From: Nocardioides bizhenqiangii
GTDB lineage: Bacteria; Actinomycetota; Actinomycetes; Propionibacteriales; Nocardioidaceae
NCBI RefSeq assembly: GCF_034661235.1
Contig: NZ_CP141059.1
Span: 3,285,501 to 3,349,500, forward strand
Reading direction: 5' to 3'
DNA: 64,000 nt
The notes under the pieces were generated by a model. It saw nothing but the letters and a program-made list of their open reading frames with translations. It was not told the origin of the DNA and ran no database searches. Positions 26,213 through 35,025 of the stretch are shown here, in pieces (the stretch's first letter is position 1; every line of letters starts with the position of its first letter). Position numbers and translations under genes: made by a program.

Positions 26213-27448
26213 TCACCTCCGACCGAAGACACCCTTCGACCGCTGCGGAGCGACCGGTGCGACCGGCTCCCGGACCGGCTCGGACTTCTGGGCGCGGGCG
26301 CGCGGGTAGAGCGCCTCGGCCTCGTCCAGCTTGGCCCGGTGCAGCCGGCCTGCCTTGAGCCGGAACTCCGGGTCGCTCGCCGGGTCGGGCAGCTTGTCGG
26401 ATCCCGCCGGTGCGATCGGGAATCCGGTGCCGAGCTCAGCGAGCGACTGGTGCTTGGTCCGGTAGTAGGAGTCGTCGATCTCGATCGCGACGCCCTCCGC
26501 GCCCACGGCAGCTGCGAGCTGGTGGAAGTGGTAGCGCGTGGTGATCCACGTCTGGAGCGGCCGACCGGGGAAGCCCTCGTGCCAGAGCCGGACGAAGGAC
26601 ATGAAGTTCTCCTCCGGGATCAGGTCGGCGAGCAGGTCGTAGGCGCGGCGGTCGCGGTCGACGCCGGGGATCGCCTCGAGGTAGCGGATCGTGCGGCCCT
26701 CGAACCGACCGCTCTCGAGCATCGCCCGCACGGCGGCGACGTTCGCCTCGAAGACCTCCGGCTCGGCGAGGTCGCTCTGGATGTTGATCCAGACGTCACC
26801 GGGCTGCCCGGTCGGGTCGGGCCGCGCCCCGAAGCCCGGGAGGGCCGGGAGCCCGAGGAAGGCGTCGTTGACGCCGAGGTCGACACCGGCCATCTCGGCA
26901 CTGGCGCTGTCGCGCACGGTGGCGTGGTCGGCGGCGCCGAGGTCGTCGCGGATCCGCTCGGGGTCGATCGGCGGCATCAGGCCGAGGCCGGTCGCCACGA
27001 AGCGGGCGCCGCTCACCTCGGCGAGCCTGCGGGCCGCCCGCACCAGGCGCCCGTGGTGCATCCAGTTCGCCGTGATGTGACCGCCACCGATGAGGTGCAC
27101 GGTCGTCGCGCGGCGGAGCTCGATCAGGCCGAGGTCGAACAGCGGGCTGCCGAGCTCGGTCACCGTCCGGTCGACGATCACGTCGCCCTCGTCGGGATCG
27201 GCGTCCATCGTCATCCAGCTGACGCGCCACAGCAGGTTGGTGAACTTCACTCGGGGATGCAGGCCCTCGAAGAGGAAGGTCGCCATCCCCGGATCGGGAC
27301 AGTCCAGCACGACGTCGGAGGCGGGTTGGCGCTCGGCCAGGAACCGGAGCCACGACGCGGCGATGAACTCGTCGCCGAAGTTCGGATGGCCCGCCGTCGA
27401 CACCAGGTGGATGGTCGGGTTCTTGACGTTCTCACTCCCCTGCGACAC
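26213..27448 (-). CDS. Polysaccharide pyruvyl transferase family protein
   Basis: A 411-residue protein resembling the polysaccharide pyruvyl transferase/CsaB family, with HLVSTAGHPNFGDEFIAASWLRFL at the start, VHLIGGGHITANW in the middle and TWITTRYHFHQLAAAVG near the end, the family's three landmarks. It would add ketal pyruvate to a sugar, giving the glycan a negative charge. GTG 27446-27448 is chosen because TAGGTT lies 7 nt upstream. The C-terminal 40 residues are basic and proline-rich. It is divergent from the methyltransferase. Confidence 0.82.
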   Translation of the reverse strand: MSQGSENVKNPTIHLVSTAGHPNFGDEFIAASWLRFLAERQPASDVVLDCPDPGMATFLFEGLHPRVKFTNLLWRVSWMTMDADPDEGDVIVDRTVTELGSPLFDLGLIELRRATTVHLIGGGHITANWMHHGRLVRAARRLAEVSGARFVATGLGLMPPIDPERIRDDLGAADHATVRDSASAEMAGVDLGVNDAFLGLPALPGFGARPDPTGQPGDVWINIQSDLAEPEVFEANVAAVRAMLESGRFEGRTIRYLEAIPGVDRDRRAYDLLADLIPEENFMSFVRLWHEGFPGRPLQTWITTRYHFHQLAAAVGAEGVAIEIDDSYYRTKHQSLAELGTGFPIAPAGSDKLPDPASDPEFRLKAGRLHRAKLDEAEALYPRARAQKSEPVREPVAPVAPQRSKGVFGRR

Positions 27449-27638
27449 GTCGTTCAACCTAGCAGGGGCCGGTGGGCGTCCCGCCCGGCGGATCTGCTTG
27501 CGCACCCGGTGCCGCCGTCGCAGGGTCGACCGTCTCCGGCGCGCCCCTCGACCATTCGCGGCGAGGAGCGCCGTGGGCCTGCCACACTGTGCGTCCTGGA
27601 CGTCGCCCGGTGTCCAGAAGAGAGGAAATCAGCACCCC

Positions 27639-28349
27639 ATGTTCTTCGAGGAGTACCCCGCGTTCTACGAGTCCAGTAGAACGGCAGCGTTCCCAGCGAG
27701 ATTGAACCTTCGCCACCAGGCCATGATCGAGTCGAACCGCGACATCCTGGCCGGCGCCCGCGTCCTCGACCTCGCCAGCCACGATGGCCGCTGGTCGTTC
27801 GCAGCCCTCAAGGCGGGTGCCAAGCACGTGACCGGCGTGGAGGCTCGTGGTGAGCTGGTCGACAACGCGAACAAGCTGTTCGCGCAGTACGGCGTTCCCG
27901 ACGAGGACTACGACTTCGTCCAGGGCGACATGTTCCAGATCCTGCAGGAGCGCAAGTTCGACGTCGACGTGGTGCTCTGCCTCGGTTTCATCTACCACAC
28001 GCTGCGCTACGGCGAGCTGTTCCGGGGGATCATGGATGCCGGTCCGAAGTACTGCATCCTCGACACCAAGGTCCACCAGAGCGATGAGCCCGTGATCCGG
28101 GTCCTGACCAACAAGACTGGCGTGCAGGGGCACGCTGCGAAGGACGACCTCTCCGAGGGTGGGCTGGCCCTGGCGGGCTACCCGACGGTGTCCGCCCTCG
28201 CGGTCATGCTGGACGTCTACGGCTTCGAGATCGAGGAGCAGTTCGACTGGAATGCCCTGCTGGCCACGCTCCCCAAGCGGCTGAGGGCGGTCCGCGGCTA
28301 TGCCAAGGGCCAGCGAGTGACGCTGCGGTGCCGCTCGCTTCGAAGCTAG
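27639..28349 (+). CDS. Class I SAM-dependent methyltransferase
   Basis: A 236-residue methyltransferase with motif I VLDLASHDGRWSFAALKAG and motif II VTGVEAR, then DFVQGDMFQIL and LCLGFIYHTL. The acceptor is unknown; it may methylate a sugar or phospho-substituent of the surface glycan. The ATG at 27639 has AGAGGA 12 nt upstream, at slightly long spacing. Base composition is a little lower in GC than the neighbours. Confidence 0.82.
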   Translation: MFFEEYPAFYESSRTAAFPARLNLRHQAMIESNRDILAGARVLDLASHDGRWSFAALKAGAKHVTGVEARGELVDNANKLFAQYGVPDEDYDFVQGDMFQILQERKFDVDVVLCLGFIYHTLRYGELFRGIMDAGPKYCILDTKVHQSDEPVIRVLTNKTGVQGHAAKDDLSEGGLALAGYPTVSALAVMLDVYGFEIEEQFDWNALLATLPKRLRAVRGYAKGQRVTLRCRSLRS

Positions 28350-28478
28350 TCCCGGATTTAGGAAGACCGGAGTCGCGAGCGCGCCCTCCGGTTAGCATGC
28401 AACGGACGAGTAAAGAAGTTGCTCTCGCCCGTGGGTCGGCTCATGTCGCCCACCATCCGCAACCTGGGGATACTCCGC

Positions 28479-29819
28479 ATGCGCCGAGCCATCGTCCTAC
28501 TGACCGTCCTGCTCCCGTTGAGCCTGCTGCCACTGCCCGCGGGCGGCTACGAGCCCGGGGGCGGGGCGACCTTCAACGTGCCCGAGCCGTGGGGCTCCGA
28601 GGCGGAGAACACCCGGATCGTCCGGAAGGTCGAGGAGGCGTTCCGGCACGTCCGCAAGACCCCGCGGGACCGCCACCCGGTCATCCTGGTGGCCGGTTAC
28701 CTCTTCGACCGCAAGCGGAGCGCGGAAGCGCTCGTCAACGCGTGCCGTCGCGGAGTCTCCGTGCGGGTGATCATCGACCGCGACGTCTACTCACGTCCCT
28801 TCCGACGACTCGTGACCGTGCTGAACGCCGACAACGTGCGCGACCGTGACCGCAACGGCATCGCAGACAACGACCCCCGGGCCGGGCGCTGCAACCGGGC
28901 ACTCCCGCCGGAACAGGGCGGCCTCCGCCAGCGCGGCGAGGAGATCCCACTGATGACCAGCCGCCAGGTGACCGCCAGCATGCGCGAACCCACGGGCCGG
29001 TCGGTCACCTGGGGCAGGGACGGCAGCTACGTCCTGAAGTGCTCGGGTGCCTGCCGGGGCACCGCCGAGGCGAACATGCACTCGAAGATCTACGCGATGT
29101 CGAACAGCGGCACGGCGAGGAACATCGTGATGATGTCGTCGTCCAACCTGAACGCCGGCGGCGTCAATTCGGGCTGGAACGACCTGGTCGTCATGAAGAA
29201 CCGACCGCGGACCTTCGAGTTCATCACGCGCATCCACCGGCTGATGACCGCCCAGAAACGCGCCGGGCGCAGGCTCGTCGAGTTCAGAGACGGCCCGTAC
29301 ACGACGCGGATCTTCCCGATGATCGGCGTCGGCAAGAGACGCGACCCGCTGATGCAGGACCTGCGCAAGATCAGGTGCTCCAGCGCGCTGGGGCGGACCT
29401 CGCTGCACATCCAGCAGTTCTGGTGGAACGGTCACCGCGGCAACTACATCTGGGACAAGATCCGGAGCCTGGCCCGCAACGGTTGCAAGGTCAGGATCAT
29501 CTTCGGCGCGGTCGACCGCGGGATCCTGGCCCGGATGCGGGACGCCCGGCGAGCCGGCCTGATCGAGCTGTGGGACAGCAGGATCGACACCAACGGCGAC
29601 GGTTACGTCAACACCCGCACCCACATGAAGGCGGTCGCCGTCCGCGGCACCTACGGCACCAACCGGCGCTACCACGGGGTGTGGACCGGCACCGCGAACT
29701 GGGCGACCGGCTCGCTGACCAGGGGCGACGAGAACACCTTGAACGTCCGCAGCGCGAGCCTGTGGCGCAGGTACGTGCGGTACTGGGCGACCGTCAGGAA
29801 CCACTCGCACCGCGAGTAG
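28479..29819 (+). CDS. Secreted phospholipase D-like protein 1
   Basis: A 446-residue exported protein with a signal peptide at 1-22. Two HKD-type half-sites are present: HSKIYAMS (His201, Lys203) followed by SSSNLN, and HMKAVAVR (His382, Lys384) followed by GTANW. The Asp of canonical HxKxxxxD is Ser in the first and Arg in the second. Calcium-loop-like motifs DRDRNGIADND (122-132) and DTNGDGYVN lie before each half-site. It probably cleaves or transfers a phosphodiester, perhaps in a teichoic-like polymer or lipid. ATG 28479 is chosen for the signal peptide and GGGGA upstream. A paralogue lies at 33447-34814. Confidence 0.83.
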   Translation: MRRAIVLLTVLLPLSLLPLPAGGYEPGGGATFNVPEPWGSEAENTRIVRKVEEAFRHVRKTPRDRHPVILVAGYLFDRKRSAEALVNACRRGVSVRVIIDRDVYSRPFRRLVTVLNADNVRDRDRNGIADNDPRAGRCNRALPPEQGGLRQRGEEIPLMTSRQVTASMREPTGRSVTWGRDGSYVLKCSGACRGTAEANMHSKIYAMSNSGTARNIVMMSSSNLNAGGVNSGWNDLVVMKNRPRTFEFITRIHRLMTAQKRAGRRLVEFRDGPYTTRIFPMIGVGKRRDPLMQDLRKIRCSSALGRTSLHIQQFWWNGHRGNYIWDKIRSLARNGCKVRIIFGAVDRGILARMRDARRAGLIELWDSRIDTNGDGYVNTRTHMKAVAVRGTYGTNRRYHGVWTGTANWATGSLTRGDENTLNVRSASLWRRYVRYWATVRNHSHRE

Positions 29820-29826
29820 CGAACCC

Positions 29827-30810
29827 TCAGCAGACCAGGCGGCCGCGCACCCAGCAGCCACGGCCGTTGATCTTGAAGTCGACGATCAACGGCCGGTGGT
29901 CGGAGTTGAAGCCTCTGATGATCCGCTGTCCGGTGGGGATGACCCGTCTGCTCGGCTTGAAGTTCACGTAGTCGATCAGTCGCTTGTCGAAGCCGTTGTC
30001 GAGCACGTGGGTGCCGGTCGCGGGTTCTCCGAGGCGGTTGTAGCTGGAGTGGTAGCCGCGAGTGCCGAGCGCTGCGTAGGGGAAGATCGGGTCCTGGGCG
30101 TTCTTGTCATTGCGGTAGTTGACGTTGAAGTCGCCGGCCACGAACACCAGGCCGCCGCCCTCCTTGGTGCGGATCTTGTCGATCATCGCGAGGAGTCCCG
30201 CCATGTGCTGGGCGTAGAGACGGGTGCGGCGTTGGTTGGTGTTGCGCCTCCCGTCGGGACCCTCGACCGTCGGCACGAAGTGGGTGTTGAGGATCCAGAT
30301 GATCCGACCGGTGACGTCGTCACGCAGGCGCAGCCGGACGATGTAACGGGGGCGGATGGTCGAAGGGCCGGCACCCCGGGAGCCGACGTAGGTCGCCGGG
30401 GCGACCTCGAACCAGTCATGCCCGATCAGGGTGAACTTGTCCGAGCGCCAGAGGATCGGAAGACCGCCGGGGAGGACGGGGATCGGGAACCACCCGTCCC
30501 AGACGCAGGTGGAGCAGTCGACCAGCCGCTCGCGGACCCGCTTGCGCCGTTCCCCGCTCGACATCTCCTGGAGCGCCACGATGTCGGGGCCCTGGGCCAG
30601 CAACGCCTTGACGTCGTTGAAGCCCTCCCGGGTCGTCGACTTCGCAGCGGCGTTGAACGTCGCGATCCGGACCGTGCTGGCCGCCGGGTCGGGGCCGGCG
30701 GCGGCGCGGGTCGGAGCCACTGCGCCCGACGGGCTCAGACCCAGGCCGAGAGCGCCGACGAGCACGAGGCCTCCGAGTCGAGCGAAGGGCAGACGTCGGG
30801 AGTTCCACAC
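29827..30810 (-). CDS. Secreted endonuclease/exonuclease/phosphatase-fold hydrolase 1
   Basis: A 327-residue exported member of the EEP superfamily. It has a signal peptide (GLVLVGALGLGLSPSGAVA region), then RIATFNAA, LQEMSS (metal Glu), WILNTHFVP, VAGDFNVNYR and the C-terminal SDHRPLIVDF with the catalytic Asp-His pair. All core residues are present. Such enzymes act on DNA, phosphoinositides, sphingomyelin or other phosphoesters; the substrate here is unknown. AGGAGG lies close before the GTG start. Its stop faces the PLD gene 7 bp away. Confidence 0.85.
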   Translation of the reverse strand: MWNSRRLPFARLGGLVLVGALGLGLSPSGAVAPTRAAAGPDPAASTVRIATFNAAAKSTTREGFNDVKALLAQGPDIVALQEMSSGERRKRVRERLVDCSTCVWDGWFPIPVLPGGLPILWRSDKFTLIGHDWFEVAPATYVGSRGAGPSTIRPRYIVRLRLRDDVTGRIIWILNTHFVPTVEGPDGRRNTNQRRTRLYAQHMAGLLAMIDKIRTKEGGGLVFVAGDFNVNYRNDKNAQDPIFPYAALGTRGYHSSYNRLGEPATGTHVLDNGFDKRLIDYVNFKPSRRVIPTGQRIIRGFNSDHRPLIVDFKINGRGCWVRGRLVC

Positions 30811-31013
30811 GGGAGATTTCCTCCTGCTCGGCGTGTCGCTACCAGAGCGGCGACGGAATGCGTGTCAAGATGCGAGTTTCACATCAGTTACTCCGATCAC
30901 GCAAGCCCCCGAGCGTCACAGTGGTCTCTTTGGTGCACTCGCATGGCCCGATCCGGCCACCTCGAGGAGGCCGATCGGCCCGCCGGCGCCGCGGGCGCGA
31001 GCGACCATCGCTC

Positions 31014-31033
31014 CGCACGAGTCGTCTCGTGCG
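31014..31033 (-). terminator. Hairpin after sulfotransferase 4
   Basis: Perfect 8-bp stem CGCACGAG/CTCGTGCG with a 4-nt loop, 20-40 bp beyond the stop codon. There is no T-tract. Confidence 0.5.
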
Positions 31034-31054
31034 AGCGACCGGCTCGGACGTGCC

Positions 31055-32239
31055 CTAGTTGCTCCGACGCTCCTTGGCGGCTCGATAGGCCGCCCGCAGC
31101 TTGCGCAGCAGGGGCCGCTGCTCACTGGCGTGCACGAGGGCGAACCGGATCGGCTTCTCCTGTGCCGTGGTGGTCAGGTCGTCCGCCCGCTGTACGGCGG
31201 CCCGGCGCTCGTTGAGCACGACGAGCAGCTCCGCGATCGTCGCCACGCTCTCGGCCAGCAGGGTGGCGTCGGACGGAACGGCGTACGCGTTGTCGTCCCG
31301 GTCCTCGTCCGCCGTCGCTCCCCCGACGACCGGGACCAGCTCGTCGAGGTCGCCGACGACGTCGGCGCCCATGGCCGCGATCCGGTCCGCGATGCCCCGG
31401 GCGGCGGCGGCCGCGAACTCCTGGTCGGCGGCGTCGAGCGCCAGCCGGGTGCCGGCGCGCGGCTCGAGGACCCGGTGGGCGAGGACGTTCTTGACGACCA
31501 GTGGGTAGGGACCCGGGAGCGGCAGCCGGTCGCCGAGCTCGACGTTGACCCGCCGGAGCAGCTCCGCCTGCTCCGCGCCGAGCGAGGTGTTCGAGCGCTC
31601 GAGCTCGATGTCGAACGCGGCCGGGTCGACACCCAGGAGCCCGGCGAAGCGCTCCCAGAGGATCGTCGGGTCGGCACCGGCGGGCGGCACGGTCACGACG
31701 TGCACCTGGTCGGCAGGCAGGCCGGCGCCCCAGCGCTCGAGGACGCCGGCGTAGTCCTGCACCTGCCAGAACCAGCTGGTGCGCGCGGCGTCGTCCCGCA
31801 CCTCCCGGATGAACGCGTCGAACGTCGCGGCCGACCGGTGCTTGACGTGCTCCTGCCACTCCGCGCTGATCTGCCGGACGTGGTCACGAGCCGTGACCAC
31901 CACGTGGACCTCGGCGTCGTCGGCGAGGGCGGCCACCGCCTGCCGGGCCTGCTCGGCGGTCGCGCCGGCGAACAGCTCGTGCGAGATCAGCACGCTCCCG
32001 TCCCACGCGAGCGCCTCGGCGACCAGCCGGTCCCACATCCCGCGGGCACGCTCCGGACAGCTCGGGTCGTCGACCAGCCCCCGGACGTCCAGGGTCGCCA
32101 GGAAGTGGTCGTTGAAGCGCTCGCCGGGCAGCAGCAGTCCCTGCTCCCCCGCCGTCGCCCGCTGCGACCAGAGGACGTCTTGGAGGAACGTGGTGCCGGT
32201 CTTCGGGCTACCGACGTGGAGGAAGACCCGGGGCCGCAT
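31055..32239 (-). CDS. Sulfotransferase-like protein 4
   Basis: A 394-residue paralogue: PSB loop FLHVGSPKTGTTFLQ with Lys13, SHELFAGA, and VVVTARDHVRQISAEWQEHVK. The end is basic and helical (LRKLRAAYRAAKERRSN). I chose ATG 32237-32239, where family similarity begins; an ATG 18 nt upstream is possible. It lies 26 bp after sulfotransferase 5 on the same strand, so the pair forms an operon. Confidence 0.8.
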   Translation of the reverse strand: MRPRVFLHVGSPKTGTTFLQDVLWSQRATAGEQGLLLPGERFNDHFLATLDVRGLVDDPSCPERARGMWDRLVAEALAWDGSVLISHELFAGATAEQARQAVAALADDAEVHVVVTARDHVRQISAEWQEHVKHRSAATFDAFIREVRDDAARTSWFWQVQDYAGVLERWGAGLPADQVHVVTVPPAGADPTILWERFAGLLGVDPAAFDIELERSNTSLGAEQAELLRRVNVELGDRLPLPGPYPLVVKNVLAHRVLEPRAGTRLALDAADQEFAAAAARGIADRIAAMGADVVGDLDELVPVVGGATADEDRDDNAYAVPSDATLLAESVATIAELLVVLNERRAAVQRADDLTTTAQEKPIRFALVHASEQRPLLRKLRAAYRAAKERRSN

Positions 32240-32265
32240 GCCGGGCACGATAGCCATCTCCGCGC

Positions 32266-33393
32266 TCAGGCGCGGATTCGGGCCAGCCGCCGGCGGACGC
32301 GGCCCCCGACGCGACGGGCGGTCGGCACCAGGCCCGGGTCCGGCTCCGGCTCCGCCTCCGGGGCAGCCTTCTCGACCAGGAGCTCCGCGATCGCCGCGAC
32401 CGCCGCCGCCGTCTCGAGCCCGGGGTCGACGGCGTCCGGGTCCGTCCACGGTTCCTCGCCGGGCACCGGCATCAGCTCGTCGAGGTCCCCGTGGACCTGG
32501 TAGCCGCGGCGCGTGATCCGATTGTTCTGCCGGGTGGTGAGCTCCGTCAGCCGCTCGACCAGGGCCGGCGGGCACTGGGCGGGCGCCGACGACTGTCCGG
32601 CCAGGATCGACTGGGCGAAGACCCGCTTGACGACCTTGCTGTAGGCGGGCTGCTGGATGCGGCCGTCCAGGACCTCGTTGATCCGGCGCAGCACCGCCAC
32701 CTGGACCGCCCCCAGGGTCTGGTTGGCGGTGGTCTCCTCGGCGCTCGGGTCGAACGCGCTGGCGTCGAACCCCACGGCGTCGCCGAACCGCTGCCACAGC
32801 AGATTGGGAGGCGAGCCCGGCGGCGGTCCGACGACCAGGTGCACGTTCTCGGGCGGCAGGTCCCGTGCCCACCGGTCGAAGACCCCGACCAGGTGCTGGT
32901 TGCGCCAGAACCCGTTCTGCCGCTCCCGGCTGACGTTGGCGCAGAAGTCCGCGAACGTCACCGGGCTGCCGTTCTTGACCCGCTCCTGCCAGTCCGACGC
33001 CACCTGGCGGGCGAGGTCACGGGCGGTCACCACCAGGTGCACGTCGAGGCCCTCGAGCGTGGAGAGTCCGTAGTCGACCTGCTCGCGCCGGGCGGCGCCC
33101 AGCAGCTCGTGGCTCATGATCGTGATCCCCGGGTACTCCCGGGCGCCGTCGCTCAACCGCTGCCAGGTGCCCTCCAGCTCCTCGGCGCTCCTGCCCCAGA
33201 ACGCGTAGGAGCCGCGTAGCTCGATCGCCGCGTGGAACATCTCGTAGTGGCGGCGGCCGGCGCAGGTCACCCCTACCGCTTCGAGCTCGTCGCGGTGGCG
33301 CCACAAGGCGCGCTGGAGGAACGTCGTGCCGCTCTTCGGTGTGCCGACGTGCAGCACCACCCGCTGAGATCCAGGGGAACCGGTCATGCTCAT
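32266..33393 (-). CDS. Sulfotransferase-like protein 5
   Basis: A 375-residue paralogue with PSB loop LHVGTPKSGTTFLQ (Lys20), SHELLGAA and VVTARDLARQVASDWQERVK. The C-terminal tail is basic (TARRVGGRVRRRLARIRA). The start is placed at ATG 33391-33393; a second ATG at 33387 is also in frame, and TAGAGT lies about 10 nt upstream. It appears closest to paralogues 3 and 4, which share the TARD...RQ...WQ pattern. Confidence 0.8.
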   Translation of the reverse strand: MSMTGSPGSQRVVLHVGTPKSGTTFLQRALWRHRDELEAVGVTCAGRRHYEMFHAAIELRGSYAFWGRSAEELEGTWQRLSDGAREYPGITIMSHELLGAARREQVDYGLSTLEGLDVHLVVTARDLARQVASDWQERVKNGSPVTFADFCANVSRERQNGFWRNQHLVGVFDRWARDLPPENVHLVVGPPPGSPPNLLWQRFGDAVGFDASAFDPSAEETTANQTLGAVQVAVLRRINEVLDGRIQQPAYSKVVKRVFAQSILAGQSSAPAQCPPALVERLTELTTRQNNRITRRGYQVHGDLDELMPVPGEEPWTDPDAVDPGLETAAAVAAIAELLVEKAAPEAEPEPDPGLVPTARRVGGRVRRRLARIRA

Positions 33394-33446
33394 ATCCGGG
33401 CTGACTCTAGTGGGACGCCGATGGTCCCGGAGAGCCGAGCCTCCCG

Positions 33447-34814
33447 TCAGCGGCCGTAGACGTCGTAGGGCAGCCGGCGGGAGTGGTTGCGGACCTTGTC
33501 CCAGTTCTTCCGGTAGCTCACGTACGCCGACCGCAGGCCGATGTTGAGGGTCGTCTCGTCGCTGCGGAACAGCGAACCGCCCACCCAGTTCTGGGACCCG
33601 GTCCACACCCGGTGGGCCCGGCGGTTCTTCCCGACGGTCCCCTTCACCAGGACGTACTTGGCGTGGGTGCGGACCTCGTTCAGGCCGTCGTCGTTGTAGT
33701 CCCACCGGCTGTCCCACAGGCCGATCAGGTTCCGGCGCGCCATGTTGCGCATCCGCTCGGCGAGCCGACGGGACGGCGCTCCGTAGATGATCCGGACCTT
33801 GCAGCCGTCGCGGGCCAGGCCGGCGACCTTGTCGAGCAGGTACGCGCCGCGCTCGCCCTTCCAGTAGAACATCGAGATGTGGATCCGGGTGCGGCCGAAC
33901 GCGCTGCGGCAGCGGATCCGCTTGAGGTCGCGCAGGGTCGGGTCCGTCGCCTTGCTGGCGTTGCGCATCGGGAAGAACCGGGCGACATACGGCCCGTCGC
34001 TGACCTGCACCTTGCGGCCACCGGCTCTGACGTCGTCGGTCATCAGCCGGTGCATCGCCTTGAACCCGCGGTAGAGCTTCTTGCGCCGCTTGACGACGTA
34101 CATGTCGTTCCAGCCGAGCTTCCCGCCACCGCTGTTGAGGTTGGACGAGCTCACCATCACGATGTGGCGGGAGCTCTTCGTCCTGCTGAAGAGGTAGAAC
34201 TTGCTGTGCATGTTGCCGCCCACACCGCGGCAGCTGCCCTCGCACCTCTTCACGTAGCTGCCGTCCCTGCCCCAGGTCGCCTTGCGCCGGGACGGCGCCC
34301 CGACGCTGCGCACGGCCTGGCGGGGCGTGAAGAGGTCGAGCTGGGTGTTGTCCTCGCCCGGGTTCACCCGGAGCCCGCCGTGGGCGGCCCCCAGCCGGCG
34401 GTTGCACCTGCCCGCCCGCGGGTCCGTGTCGGCCCGGCCGTCGCGGTTCCGGTCGCGGACGTTGTCGGCGTTGAGCGCGGTGATCAGCTTGCGGGACGGA
34501 CGGCTCTCGATGTCCTCGTCGAGGATGACGCGGACCTGGACCCCGCGCCGGCAGGCCGCGATCAGCGTCCTGACGGTGGTCGGGCGGTCGAGCAGGTACG
34601 TCGAGATGTGGATGACCGGGTTGCGGTGCCGCCGTGTCCGCACCGTGTTGCGGATCGCGCGCTCCACCTTCTTGACGATCCGGAAGTTGGCCGCGTCGTT
34701 GCCGTACGGGTTGGGCACGTTGAAGACCGCCCCGCCGCGCGGGCTCATCGCGGAGGCGGGGACGAGGAACGAGGCGGACAGAACGGCAACGAGCAGCAGC
34801 GATACGCGGCGCAC
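33447..34814 (-). CDS. Secreted phospholipase D-like protein 2
   Basis: A 455-residue paralogue of the protein at 28479-29819. It has a signal peptide (LLLVAVLSASFLVPASA), GGNMHSKFYLFS...VSSSNLNSGG as the first half-site and RTHAKYVLVK...WTGSQNW as the second, both with HxK kept and Asp absent. The loops DRNRDGRADTD and DYNDDGLNE are at the matching positions. The match over the whole length shows an old duplication. GTG 34812-34814 has GGGGAG upstream. Divergent from EEP hydrolase 2; -10-like TATCCT (minus strand) at 34868-34873. Confidence 0.83.
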   Translation of the reverse strand: MRRVSLLLVAVLSASFLVPASAMSPRGGAVFNVPNPYGNDAANFRIVKKVERAIRNTVRTRRHRNPVIHISTYLLDRPTTVRTLIAACRRGVQVRVILDEDIESRPSRKLITALNADNVRDRNRDGRADTDPRAGRCNRRLGAAHGGLRVNPGEDNTQLDLFTPRQAVRSVGAPSRRKATWGRDGSYVKRCEGSCRGVGGNMHSKFYLFSRTKSSRHIVMVSSSNLNSGGGKLGWNDMYVVKRRKKLYRGFKAMHRLMTDDVRAGGRKVQVSDGPYVARFFPMRNASKATDPTLRDLKRIRCRSAFGRTRIHISMFYWKGERGAYLLDKVAGLARDGCKVRIIYGAPSRRLAERMRNMARRNLIGLWDSRWDYNDDGLNEVRTHAKYVLVKGTVGKNRRAHRVWTGSQNWVGGSLFRSDETTLNIGLRSAYVSYRKNWDKVRNHSRRLPYDVYGR

Positions 34815-35025
34815 GGATCTCCCCGGATAGACGGCAGGTGAGGTTCGCGGAACCCCGAACGCCTTGCAGGATAACCCTTTACCTTGGGACCGGTGGGGTC
34901 CGTGGGACCGGGCGTGGCGCACGAAACCCCGGGAAAGCGTGGCAGCCATCCGTAGCCCGAGGCGTCAAGTAAGGTTGTTCACTACACCGAGCCAGGTCGG
35001 TGTCACGGGAGGGAAGCCGGGAGCA

